Below, in pieces: positions 30,201 to 41,503 of a stretch of 64,000 nucleotides of DNA. Made by a program: the position numbers and the translations under genes. Under the pieces are notes generated by a model. That model made no database searches. It was given only the letters and a program-made list of their open reading frames with translations, and was not told the DNA's origin. The DNA is from Lingula anatina. Its lineage: Eukaryota > Brachiopoda > Lingulata > Lingulida > Lingulidae. The DNA lies in NCBI RefSeq assembly GCF_001039355.2, contig NW_019775635.1, positions 718,121 to 782,120 of the forward strand. Reading direction: 5' to 3'. Position 1 is the first letter of the stretch, and every line of letters begins with the position of its first letter.

Positions 30201-33200
30201 CATTGCATCAAATGAGCACTGATGTCTTGACACCGTACAAATTTCATATGTTTTATCAGAGGTTCCACCCTGCGTTGGTTGTAACATAACAGTGTGTCCA
30301 GATGGATACGTCGCTAAGGATGGGAATTGTGAAGGTAAGGTACATGTACTCCAATGACCTTGACCGTATTTTACTTCTGCGCAGGCTACGCCTGCCCTTA
30401 GTGTTTTACTTTTATCTAATGATGTATTTGAATATACTGGTTATTGAACTGGTATGCTGATTTTAGAGAAGAGTTTGTAATAGACGCTGATAGCCAGGGC
30501 GTATTGTAAGATTAATTCACTTTGCGTAAAGGTATAATGTGCAAAACGTTATCGAGAAATGGATTTAAATCGGTTTTAAACCACGGGATCTAACTTTTAC
30601 GGTCATTATAACCCCATAACCCGACTCACAACGTTAAAACCAGTGGAGTAACTTCCAAACAAAACTTCATACACATGTCTGCAACTCTCTTACAGATATT
30701 GATGAATGCCTGGTTGCAAATGGTGGCTGCGATGATCGGTGCGACAATCTAAATGGATCATTCGCGTGCGCTTGTACGGACCCAGGATATATTTTAGGAG
30801 CAGACTTTCGCTCGTGCGACGGTGAGTGTAATTTTACGTCGCTGGTGTTAGCATGACTATTTTGGTAAAGTAAAAGTAAAGTTGTCATAGCCTATTTGCG
30901 ATTATATAAAACATCAAACACTTTTTTTCATCAGATGTGGACGAGTGCAGTATCTCTAATGGTGGGTGTGAAGATACATGCACCAATATTATAGGTTCTT
31001 TCCTGTGTTTCTGCAACCAAGATGGCTACCAGTTGGGAAATGACTCTCAGTCGTGTGAAGGTAGGTCTTGGGTATAATATAAAACACATTTACATTTTGG
31101 TGAATATATCTGGATTTCATTGTATAAAGGATTGTTAAAGTTCTTAGACGTTTCAGTTTTAATTGTAATCTTTTAAGGGTCATAACTGAAGATCAATAGG
31201 GAATTAAAACTTTGGTGGATGGTCTCATAACATAAAGATTTCGGCAAGCAGAATGATAATTTCCTGAACAATGCCCAACTATGAGTTAATTAAGACTGAC
31301 AAAAAAGTACAGCGTTAAGTAGTTGCCGCGCCAGTTCCTCTGAAAGACACAAGGCGGTCTGATTATTAGTCATCACTGACTTTGAAGACGTACACACTTT
31401 TTAAATTTTTGGAAATAGTTTTATTGGTATTTTGACAATATTTTGATACTCTATGTTGCAGATATAAATGAATGTGCTGTCAATAACGGCAGTTGTAGTG
31501 ACATTTGCATCAACACCAACGGCTCCTACCACTGCGAATGTAACGAAGCTGGTTTTGTCCTTGGAGGCGACGGTCACACTTGTCAAGGTAAGAAGATGAC
31601 GATGAAAGTATACGTTCTAATACGGGCTTTATTGTATGTTAACGAAAAGAGAACCCTTTATCTATGAATGCAAAATTCGATGCACTTGCTAAGTTATTAA
31701 ATTTGATAGAAAGATGGCGACGGGCACTCAACGTCTTTAAATTGTGACCATACGTGTATCGCTATTAGTTTGCAATGGAACACGGAAAATATCAATTGCC
31801 AATCGAAATATGTTATATATGCTGTAGTTCCTAGCATCGTTATATAATGTAAATGTTTATTTTTATTTATTTTTTCAAGTTGTCATTGAAGAGTTTAATT
31901 TTACGGCCGTTTTTAATGGAACGACAACAAGTTCAATAGCGCAAGACATTTCTTCCGAGGCACCACACGAAACAACTACTTCAGGGACGCCACAGGAGAC
32001 AACTACCACAGCGACGCCACAGGACACAACTACTTCAGCGACGCCACCGAAGACAAAATCAACAACGACTGAGAGCACTACTGTGAGGACCACAACAGTG
32101 ACGAGTACACCCGTAAGCACAATCGTACAGCCGTGTAGTAACAACCCGTGTATGAATAATGGTGTATGCTTACCATTCACAACGGGCGTCGCATGTAACT
32201 GTACTGGGACTGGGCACACTGGTATGAATTGCGAAAAAGAAGATGTGTTTTCGAAATTGGGACTTAAGTCGTACAATTTGCCCAGAGGATGCTATCTCTT
32301 AAGCTTGGTCACTGATGGTCCCGCCGGTGTGTGTAATCAGATTTGGCTGTCGTCTACATCTGCTTGGTTTAAATCTACCCAGGAAACGGATACTTTTTTC
32401 ACGTTTGGAATAGTTTTCTTTGAAAACAAAGGCTCTCCGCTTTCACATAACGGTCTCCAGATAACCAATCACACCCTCACAGTGTCTTCTTTAACTCCAA
32501 CTCAGTCTGTCAACGACGGGACACGCCTTCCAGCGACTTCCATCCTACAAGAGCGATGTACTGCGTCTACTTTCACGACGGAAGACGATGGTGACTTTCT
32601 ACAAAGAAACTCTTTTCTTAGAAGTCTCCTTTCGTCGGCTGAGATCCAGTTCCCGGGTAATATACGGTTAGAACCCCTTTTGAAGTACGAAAGCACTCTG
32701 TCTCCACCATTTGATATCAGCATTGTTGCCGGCAGTGAACTGTTGGACGAGAACAACGCTGTGCACAGTAGTTGTCAGGGGGCGCCACTGTCCCGTGATG
32801 TATTCTACAATATATTAACATTCCAAGAGGGTGTGAATTTCACGTACTGGGGAACTAGCTTAATTCTTCCGACACTATATGGAGACGAAAATTATTGTTT
32901 GATTTTGGACATGTGCGGAGAAAGAGATATGACATTCTTCTTTCTGTTTCCTGTAGATAAAATTGATTTAGCTGGTAGATTTGATATACTTGGTGCAGTA
33001 AGCACGTTTGGATTTCACGGCAGTGTACATGGAATTGGAATGTCGACCACACGACGAATTGAAGTCAAACTACCCGAGTTGGCGGGAGAATTTTGGAATG
33101 GTGATGAAAAGGTTGCATTCAGGTACATCATTTCTTTAGAATTTCAAAAACTAAACAAGGCTTACCAGTATGGTGGTGTGATTGTCATTCTACCACCAGA

Positions 33201-36200
33201 AAGTTGCATAATATTAAGCCTCGGTCACAAACTACGTCCACGGCCTACGCAACACCCAAAAATCGCAGAGGACGTACGATCCTGAAATTCGTGCGTCGGT
33301 TGTGGCCGAGGCTTTAGGTATAACTCGAGTAGTGGAGTATCCTTCTCAGATGTCAATTTTGGACATGAATTTTATACGTGTAACTTACTTGTGAAAAAGG
33401 AGATAAATCATAATATTAAATACAACAACATGCTGGGATTTGTTCCACATTTGGACTCGTGAAATGTTTGGTGCCTCTAGCCCATTTGAACGTTTGCTGC
33501 CGTTCTCAAGCAACGAACGTGAACTGCTCATTTCCTCATTCATCGATTTATCTTAATTGTCTCTCTGGTGACTTCTGGCCATATTCCTGGCCATATGCCT
33601 GGCTGTCGCCATTGGTGCTTGCAACAAATAACGTGCTAGCAAAGCAAGTCACAGTGACGGTTGATTTCGAAAACCTATTCTAAAAAATGTCTCTCAAAAA
33701 ACTCCACAATGGTATTGAATGACATGTAAGTCATAAAAAAGAATCGTCATATCTTCTAGCTAAAACTCGAGTTAAGTGGAACTTCTAAATCTTTTTGGAA
33801 GAAACATCGCCTTGGAATAATTCTGCTTCTCTGTTGACATGTTATTATACAACAAGGGTGGTAGAATGCATAAATTTTCCCAGTTTTAATGTCGACATTA
33901 ACATTTCTATAGTATACTTTTAAATCGATATGTCGGGCACCAATAAAACCTCAGATGTCTCCATTTTTACATTTCAGCTTGCCCTCAGAAGCTAACGTCT
34001 GGATAATGACAGAGATGGAAAATTCGGAATGGCCGCTCCTTCTCTTGGAGGCGCAAGGAGATGCCTTCTTTAAAGTACCCAACCCTGTTGACGTAAGTAT
34101 ATGTAGTTTCGTTTTTAAACTAGGGCATAAAGATAGCTAAATCTTGTAATTGTAAAAAGGATTTGTACAGAACGTACTTGGGACCGGCTGTTTTGTACAA
34201 GTTTAATCTTATAATAATGTACTTCGTTTTCGATTCAACTGCATAATTAAACGTGTATTTTTATCGAAGTTGACAGAGTACAGGCGTTCAGAAGAGTATG
34301 TCATGGTGATGGCGTCATCTGCGTCAATGGACATTGTCTTGGACACATCGCTGGGTCCGGTCGTCCTAGGGGGCGCCGTTGCCGAAAGCTCAGTATACCT
34401 GTCCGTAGGAGGTGAGTACACCTTTAAATGTTAGTCCTTATCTCATTTCGTATATTAACCACGAGTTATACCTTGATTGCCCAAGTTGCGACATTAAAAT
34501 TCTATTTATCTTATTTATACAATTAAAAATGATTTTTTTTACGAAAATACATGCATGTTACACACAGTAGAATTTCTTTAATTCTTACACCCACCCACAT
34601 AGGCATATTATATCAAAATTCAACTGAATGAACGTTTCACCTAAATTTCATGAAGGATCTCAACCACGGCGTCTTTGCGGTGCAGGTGCCAACCCAGCGG
34701 GCTTGTTTTTCACCATGCACCTTCACTTCAACCCATTGAAAGATTTTTGGCCGTACAGTGAGCTCAGATCCGAATTAGAAGATGCATTTGCCGAAGTCGA
34801 AAACGTGTGTGACAAGTTGGATGAAATTGCTGAAATTTTTGGGGATAAAACCAGCACTACACCTAATGTTTATACTAGTTCCACTGCAAGGTCGACAACT
34901 ACAAGACCGACCACGACGACTAGGCACACCACTACTCGACGAACCACCACCGCAAAAGCAGGAACAACCATAAAACCTACAACTTCAGAGAATAACGCTC
35001 GTGCCAAGTGGAGAAAGAGATCCAAGAGGGATAAGAGACCGAAAAACAAAAGCAAAAAGCGATTATTGAAGAATAAAGCCAAAGGCAAAAACATGGACCT
35101 AGCTGTAAATGATATAGCCCAGCAAGCACCCAATGCAACTGCATGCAGCAAGGCTCTAAAAAGGGCTTTAGCTCTACTTCAGAATGTTGTAGAAAACCCC
35201 CTTGAGGCGGTCTTTGATCTCACTGTTGATGTTGATGTTTTTATTCTCTTTGATGACAGTCCTTTGCCAGATGCCAATACAGGTAATTCCGTTGCTCTGA
35301 CGAACGACTTGAAAGTAGGTTTATCCTTAATCGTCATCAATGCACAAAACTTAATTCTGCTTCTGAACACTAGTGACATTGAAAACCGATTCCTTTGGGA
35401 AAGCACCCGATCTTTGCTGAAGAATTTTGTTTCACAATCCATCAATCTCTTGTCAACCAGCGATGCCTTTACCACTCGCTTCAATGGCACAGGTGTCTTC
35501 GAGATTGGCAACACAACAAAGGCCATCAAAACTCTTGTCATTGAATTACGAAAGACTTTTCAGAGTCTTAAAATGGAAGCCGAGTTAATACCTGATACAT
35601 TTGTTCATCGGCTTGTCACCGAAGCCGATTCCCAACTGGAGAAGTTAGAAAGAGATGCATGGGAATTTGTTCAGTTCAGCAACACTGAGCTTATCCAAGC
35701 ATTTAAGGGGTTTTCTGGCTTTGGAATAAAATTTGTTTCTTCGCTCACGGTATTCGGCATAAATCTGGGAGAGCTTGATTTAGAGTTTGTGTACTCCTCT
35801 GGCTCTTTAGCTCAGTGCAGCAAATACAGTAAAGCATACGCTCTCCTTCAGGGCAAGGATGCCGTTCGAATAATGGGTTTGTTTAAAGCTGATGGAGACG
35901 TATTCAAGTTTTTCAAAAAATTCCGTGGTGCTGGACTAGAGTTAGCTATCGGCATAAATGGAGCACAAACTGATATTATTGTCCGTGCAATCCTCCTGTT
36001 AGATTTGCCAGTTTTTGATAGTACAAGAATTGACGTTTTTATTTCAAGGAACGGTTTGGACGCCTACGTCGAAACTGTAATAGTATCTTTATTTCGAATT
36101 GAGATGAATTTATATCTTAGATTTAACGTCCCAGAAGTTCATTTTCGACTGGGCATGTCGGCATATTTTGTGCCAGGGCCTAAGGGTTTTGACGGAAGCT

Positions 36201-39200
36201 TATGGGATGCAGTGATTGAAATAGTAAAAGAAAAGTCAAGGGAAGCACAAGAGCGAATTTCTGCTGCCCAAGATGCTGTAACAAAAGTCCAGACTCAGCT
36301 ACAAGCAGCACAGGAAAAGGTGAATTCCGCAAAGGCTGGAGTTCTTGCTGAAAAGACAAAATTTGACAACGCTGTTAAAGTTCTTGAAGATGCGGAACGG
36401 AAAGTTGAGGAGGCAAAGATTCCATTCCAAAGGGCTCTTGATGAGTTAGCGAGGGCTCAAAGAAATGTGGATAATTTGTGCCAGATACGAGATTGCCCTG
36501 ACATTTGTTTGTGGGGCCTTACCTGTAGGATATGCAGTGGCTGGATACCTTTTCCATGCTGTCAGTGGGTCCCATGTGCGATTCGCATCCCCGACATTGG
36601 CTGTCTTATAGCAAATGCTCTATGCCGCATTCTTAGAGCTATAGCTTACGCTGCTCTGGAAATTGCTAAGATCGCCGTTCGCATCCCTATGATAGCCATG
36701 GATATAGCTAAAGGGGCGCTCCAAGTGGCTCAGATAACTGTAAAAGCAGCTAAAGTCTTTCTCGATGTTGCAGTTGGATTTTTAGACTTAACGATTTATA
36801 TTTTGAAAGGGATCGAATGGCTTCTCGAATTTGTGAAAGCAGCTTTGGAGGTAGTTAAATTCATCCTACGTGGAATAACATTGGCGTTTGAGTACTTTAT
36901 TCGTTATGGAATTGCAAGTATCCTGGACATTAAACGATGTGGTTTTGGCGTAGAAATCAATGCACGGGACTTTTTTCTCTTGACTGTTTCATGCGAGTTC
37001 AATGCTTTTAGAACTGGCTGGACATTGTTCACATTTAGGATTGATTTGAGGAATATTTTTCTAAACATACTAGAGCTAGCCTTCAAGATTGTAAAAATGA
37101 TATTTGAAGGTATTGGACGTTTACTTACTGGAAGAGGAAAACGGTCTGTGGAATATTTAGTTAGAGCGAACATTCTTTGGTCATATAAGCACCTGCGAGG
37201 ACGATTTGAGCGAGATACACATGGTATGTCTAATTCCTCCATCAACGGAACAGTGTTTGATGATATTTTTGATGGAGAAAATGTAACTATTGACTCCCCC
37301 GAATCCGACAGCCTTAATGCAAACGACTCAACCGAAGCAAATTACATACAATATCGAATTAATTTGTTCAAAAGAAAATGTGACGAGTTCTCAGTCATTG
37401 ACACATTTTTGACCACAGTGGCTGAAGCATTATACAACGTGTCATCAGTGGCAAAAGATTCCATTGATAATGCCTCTACAGTGGTGGATGATTTGACTAG
37501 CATGACAAAGGTGGAAAACATAAGCCTTAACGATTCTGGGTTTAACAAAACCGATGCCTACGTCAACTATAACTTGACTGAAAATGACCTTGAAGATGTG
37601 ATTGCAAATTCCAACGTGACCTCTGATCCGGTGGTAGGTGCGTACGTGGGCATGATGGATACCGCTGTAAATGCAACGAAGGAGGAAACCCAGAAGGCAA
37701 AAAGCTTCCCAATCGGCACCGCATGGAGACAAACAATGGAGAATTACACACGGGACACACAAGACCCGAACAAGTGTTCCAGTTTTGAGGATTGCTTACT
37801 TATGTATTTCTATGATTTCTACCGTCTTTACTTAAACGTCTCCATTGCCCAGGCAGACACCATGCGGCAGCTGATACCGCAAATTGAAGACAGTTTTCTT
37901 GGCATTGTCAGAAACGATACGCTGACAACAGAGGATGCCGTTGCTCTGAGTGGTGAGCTGTTGTCTGTACTGCTTCAGAGTAGAGAAACCAAAGTTTTCT
38001 GTGCCACAGCACCCAATATTTCTGTAGAGGTCCACGACATCGCCGTTCTGGTAGGTCATAATGTGACTTTGACCTGTAACGCAACAGGCGAACCTGCACC
38101 TTACTTCGAATGGCAGAAAGACGGAGAACCGATTTATGGAAACAGCAGCTTAAACGTAAACATTGACGGAAATGTTTTAGAAATCCCAGTTGCGGAACAA
38201 ATGCATGATGGCTATTACGCATGCGTTGCAGTGAATCACGTAGTTAGCGTTGCTTCGAGGGGTGTTCTCAAAGTTGAAGAACCGCCGTGCGAGGTGATGC
38301 CTCCCCTTAATGATCTGGTTGTACTTGAGGGGTACGAACCATCAGCCAACATCACGTGCAACGTGACTGGAGATCCATTTCCAACTATCACGTGGACGTT
38401 TGAGACCAATTTGAGCAGCACAAATAATACCACAGTTCCTGTCTTTCTTAACAGCAGTGACCCTATTCTGAAAATTCCCAAACCCAGGCTTGTTGATGCT
38501 GGTTTTTACCAATGCAGTGCAGAAAACAAACATGGTTTACATAAGATGAACCACACCCAAATGATAGTTAGGCCTGTGCGAGTGGCGTTGCCACGGGCAC
38601 AAATAACCATGGCTGTGAGACGAATAGCAGCAGCAGATACGGAGACCCCTGTCACCCTATTTCAGAACATGTCATTAGATGGGCTAGACTTCAAGGAAAC
38701 CATAGAAATGACGCTGATGCAATTACTTAATGACAACGTCACCGTTTCGAACATAACACATCTTGAAAATGATGGAACCCAATTCACCATTTTGGCAAAT
38801 GAGATCGCCAATTCCACAGATCACAACAACTCGTACGGACAACTGAACCAACAGTATGGTGGGCTGCGGCAGTCAGTCATGAGAAGTGTTCGTGTGCTTT
38901 ACAATTATGGGTACCAGGGAACGTTTATCTTCACCCATGGCGCCCATTATGTTAGTATTGACCACAACCAACTGCGAGCGTCCTTTGATTCCCCACTTTG
39001 TCCGCTCGGTTATGAACACAGCGTGGAGTTTGAATATCTATGCGGTAAGTATGCCTGGCGCAAGGAGCAAAATCATAAAAGCGCATGTCCATGTGCTCGT
39101 TGAAATGTGGTGGTTTACGCACACTTTACTGAAACACTATATAATAAATGAATTAAGCACACACGGGCGCTGTCTGATAGTGTTAAATGACCTGTCAACA

Positions 39201-41503
39201 GTACGATAATCAATAACAGAAAAAAGGTTTTATCTAATTTCATTCAAAATTGAATTAACCAGAAATTTATTTAAAAAATGAGGATGTTAACTTTCTTTGT
39301 GCTGCCAACTAAGACTTACTAATATATATCTGTTACTTATTGCTACACATGTAGTTTGAATTTGACCTTGCAACTGTCATGTCATAAATGTCAACTGTCA
39401 TAAATGTGTTCATTTATGATACCAGCCGCTTGTATGCCGGGGACATATTCTGATGAAAAGTCTCGCACCTGCAAGCCATGTCAGTTTGCATTTGATGACA
39501 AGAGTATGGGAGCCGTCCGCTGCACAGGTAACACATTTTGAACTCCATTTTCATTATCATCGTTTAATTTATTGTAGAATTCAAATGAAATGCGCGTATG
39601 TCTATCATAATATCATTATATGCCTAACGTGCACAAGTTCTAGAACATTATCATTCGTTAAGACAAACTTTCTTTTCAAATTGAAGATCTTCGTATTCTC
39701 ATCTATCAGTTATCAGGCTGATTAGAGTCATCTCTTTATAAATGTCATTTTGTGATTTTAATTGCTTTTCCAGGCACGACAGAAGTTAATGAACCTCAGG
39801 TAAGACCCCCTAAATTTTCTATCATAGATATATTTTAATGCATTTAGCGAGTAGGTATAAAGTCGCATCACACTTTTTAACCAACATTTTGGCAATTTGA
39901 ATTGTAACGCCTCAGAAAGACGAAGAGGGTAATGCTTATATTGGTTTTTAGTGCTTAACGCTTGACAGTGTTTCGCTTAAAGCGTTGCAGCAGTTGCAGT
40001 ACAGTAGTTGTGTTCACGCTCAGCTGTCACCTTGGCTGTTAGAGTCACTAACCGATACGTGACTGCCGAACGTGTTTCTGGCAGTTCGTCTGTTGTATCA
40101 TAAGTCAGTGTGACATTGAGCAAGCGACAGAGAAACGGCTGTGCAACTGTCCCAAATTAGTGTGCGGGTAAAACTCTGTGCTCCGTGTTACTCGTAAGCT
40201 AAATCTGAAATTAAAAGAGAATGAAAATTAAATTAGATATTGGACACTCATGTATAGATGACATGATTTTGACGAGTATGTTCTATATAATTTCTCAGGG
40301 AAAGGACGTTTTATGCTTTAGTCTGGTTGGTTTTGACACTGACCAAATTTTTTTTTCACTGCCAGTGTAGGCCTACTCCATATACAATTGTGTTGTACAC
40401 GCGTGAGTCGTTTTTGCGATAAATAAATTGATATATAACGCGTTTCATTTGATCTTTATAGATGCTTTACTATCTTTATTATTTTCAACACGGCGATTAT
40501 GGTGAATCTTCAGTCTTTTTTGCACATTTGTATCTGAGGATATCTTTTTGACCATGTAATTGGCTATTAATAGTTGAAATCTGGGAGAAGTAAATTCACT
40601 TTTATGTGTTTTTCTTTTTTCAGAGACTTACCTGGATGATTCCTGTTATCGTTTCAACTGTTCTTACATTGGTGGTATTGGTAGCACTATTTGTTGGATT
40701 AAAAGTAATGAAGAAGAAACTCGTTGCGCGGTAAGGACTGGCATTAACGATCAGTAAAAGAAAATTCTTTCACTTAAACTGAGCAAATTTGAAAATTTCG
40801 GCTGAAGGATGTTCACTGGTCACTAGCACATGCACTTGTTGCAATGGTGAAAAATGGTGGTAGTTATATGGGTGGAACTGATCAATACATTGCATTTTTT
40901 GTGTAATTAATGATTTTGACTACGGAATGTTACTTATTTTATCAGTTGAATTAGAGGTACAATGAATACACAAATAAGTTTTTAGAGCTGAGTGCCGTGT
41001 ATTCGTTTCATTGTAGCCTTTGCTGAAAATACGCAACAAAGAAGATGCTTTACGTCACCAACAATGTAACATTTATAATGCTTTACGGTTAAGTTCAGTA
41101 AAAGCGAAGTCAAAGAAACCATCCAAAGCTGCTCAAAATCCAAAACGCACCATTTTCTTATTATTTCAGACAAAGCGTCACTCCAATAACGAGCGAAGAA
41201 AATTTAAGGTCGGTCAATAGCTCCCATTTAGACATGAAACGGTTCAGAGGTTCAGAGGCGTGGTCGAACACTGGCAACGAGTGTTCACCAGTGCAAGCAA
41301 AACGTGGGATAGGTGATTCAGCAGTAGAGGTGGTCGAAATAGAGCAGACTGAAACCACCAATAGTGACAAAGCCTGGAACAGACTCTCACCCTTGATCGG
41401 GAATCCTGCTCCTCCTCTTGTCACCGATGGTGACGCCCCACACCCCTGGCCCATTTGGTCTAAAGTTCCTGAAATCAAAAACTCCCATAACAACGGGGAC
41501 TAA
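24756..41503 (+). CDS. Receptor copy B: EMI-EGF-D8C-cbEGF receptor with giant novel exon, Ig domains and TM
   Basis: Exons: 24756-24841, 26467-26577, 27540-27658, 27967-28062, 28954-29160, 29869-30033, 30260-30334, 30696-30821, 30935-31060, 31462-31587, 31880-33122, 33978-34092, 34270-34411, 34656-39044, 39426-39527, 39774-39799, 40624-40730, 41170-41503. They total 7695 nt, coding 2564 aa with every junction in phase. The head matches copy A but has a full D8C. The body is a Thr-rich linker with a seventh EGF-type domain, a large unrecognised module, a 4389-nt exon with several novel segments and two Ig domains, and a GCC2/GCC3-like Cys module. A membrane helix and a short tail end the protein. 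It is a predicted type I membrane protein with many N-glycosylation sequons. I know no named vertebrate protein with this order. An N and a poly-A run at 26881-26924 lie in intron 2. Confidence 0.82.
24842..26466. other. Copy B intron 1
   Basis: No exon seen. It holds a block shared with copy C intron 1 (CACCAA..GTAACTCAGGCGTA.CAGTTG). It also holds a tandem 22-bp duplication (ATTTGTATGTGTCTAATAAT twice, about 25911-25956) and AT-rich sequence. Confidence 0.5.
26467..27658 (+). CDS. Copy B exons 2-3: EMI domain
   Basis: Exons 26467-26577 and 27540-27658. They contain [32 protein letters not shown] and, after the splice, [15 protein letters not shown] and EYCCDGW. The cysteine layout matches copy A and MEGF-type EMI domains. 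Exon lengths are identical in all three copies (111 and 119 nt). Confidence 0.78.
26881..26924. repeat. Poly-A run ending in an N (assembly join)
   Basis: About 42 A residues, then TN. The sequence resumes at AAGAAGAGCTAAAATAGCC, which matches copy C at 44519. The homologous copy C intron has several hundred extra bases between these points, so the N probably hides a small missing segment. Confidence 0.7.
27238..27283. repeat. (AAT)n microsatellite
   Basis: About 15 AAT units in intron 2 of copy B. The same position in copy C has a matching run at 44808-44847, so the repeat predates the duplication. Confidence 0.95.
27967..28062 (+). CDS. Copy B exon 4: EGF-like domain
   Basis: [20 protein letters not shown] plus QPPYHGFTC. 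Phase 1-1, 96 nt, nearly identical to the A and C exons. Confidence 0.92.
28954..30033 (+). CDS. Copy B exons 5-6: complete D8C domain
   Basis: Exon 28954-29160 gives [19 protein letters not shown], then [29 protein letters not shown]. Exon 29869-30033 gives the SCCE, VQIKNC and CPQAYCFG half. Together they match the uromodulin/GP2/OIT3 D8C domain (DPC.SY.EL...W..T......CD.....WYR..........C.....C.T..P.WLNG..). D8C domains occur in secreted or GPI-anchored mucosal defence proteins and in invertebrate EGF proteins. Both exons are phase 1-1. Confidence 0.88.
30260..31587 (+). CDS. Copy B exons 7-10: Cys linker and three EGF_CA domains
   Basis: Exon 30260-30334 ([18 protein letters not shown]). 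It is followed by three 126-nt phase 1-1 exons, 30696-30821 (DIDEC), 30935-31060 (DVDEC) and 31462-31587 (DINEC), each a full calcium-binding EGF. The single set here is the ancestral-looking arrangement compared with the expanded set in copy A. Confidence 0.93.
31880..33122 (+). CDS. Copy B exon 11: Thr-rich linker, EGF and unrecognised module
   Basis: The 1243-nt exon (phase 1 in, 2 out) first encodes a Thr/Pro repeat built on a TTTSATPQE-like unit. An EGF of the [16 protein letters not shown] type with [13 protein letters not shown] follows. About 300 residues of a well-conserved module then begin at [20 protein letters not shown]. That module is rich in hydrophobic strands and paired cysteines and has several N-glycosylation sequons. 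I do not recognise the family. The exon ends at GCATTCAG followed by GTACAT, because reading on into the intron gives sequence that diverges between copies B and C. Confidence 0.8.
33978..34411 (+). CDS. Copy B exons 12-13: continuation of the unrecognised module
   Basis: Exon 33978-34092 ([20 protein letters not shown] onward, phase 2 to 0) and exon 34270-34411 ([20 protein letters not shown] onward, phase 0 to 1). Both are strongly conserved in copy C (51323-51437, 51660-51801), including splice sites, while the introns between them have diverged. This supports coding function. The [16 protein letters not shown] ending suggests beta structure. No family assignment. Confidence 0.8.
34656..39044 (+). 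CDS. Copy B giant exon 14 (4389 nt): mucin-like linker, coiled coil, Cys cluster, amphipathic helices, two Ig domains
   Basis: One open exon, phase 1-1. Order: about 60 residues starting [20 protein letters not shown]; a Thr-rich stretch (34850-34985) leading to a polybasic run ([18 protein letters not shown], about 35000-35095); about 370 residues of mixed structure; a coiled coil (36210-36475, heptad Ala/Glu/Lys); ten cysteines in about 50 residues (36479-36632); about 90 residues of hydrophobic-cationic helices (to about 36905); a GRGKRS furin-like site (about 37130-37147); a sequon-rich acidic region; Ig domain 1 (about 38010-38285, [24 protein letters not shown]) and Ig domain 2 (about 38300-38570, [24 protein letters not shown]); and a last unrecognised domain. 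The ATG at 34628 is not a start: an in-frame TGA precedes it and the acceptor GAAG/GA at 34655 restores phase 1. Confidence 0.82.
39426..41503 (+). CDS. Copy B exons 15-18: GCC2/GCC3-like Cys module, TM helix and tail
   Basis: Exon 39426-39527 encodes [20 protein letters not shown] and a later RCT. This is the C.PG.YSD....C..C......G...C layout of the GCC2/GCC3 (ephrin-receptor-like) repeat. Exon 39774-39799 is a 26-nt spacer (GTTEVNEPQ). Exon 40624-40730 encodes a membrane helix ([20 protein letters not shown]) and the basic stop VMKKKLVAR. Exon 41170-41503 encodes a tail of about 110 residues with acidic [12 protein letters not shown] and several Pro. The tail has no tyrosine, in contrast to copy A. 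The stop is TAA at 41501-41503. Confidence 0.85.

Noticed and set aside
34628-34655. ATG at 34628 as start of a separate single-exon gene of 1491 codons
   Set aside because: An in-frame TGA lies at 34625. An AG acceptor at 34655 restores phase 1 from the previous exon, and the same acceptor exists in copy C. The frame past 39044 is intronic because GTAAGT follows and the next exon joins in phase.
34870-35151. Minus-strand Val-rich ORF, and similar ones opposite 52048-52521 and 31875-32276
   Set aside because: Antisense shadows of Thr-rich coding repeats.
38585-38990. SEA domain between Ig 2 and the Cys module
   Set aside because: The position would suit a SEA domain, but the G-S-V/I cleavage motif and the usual strand pattern are not visible.
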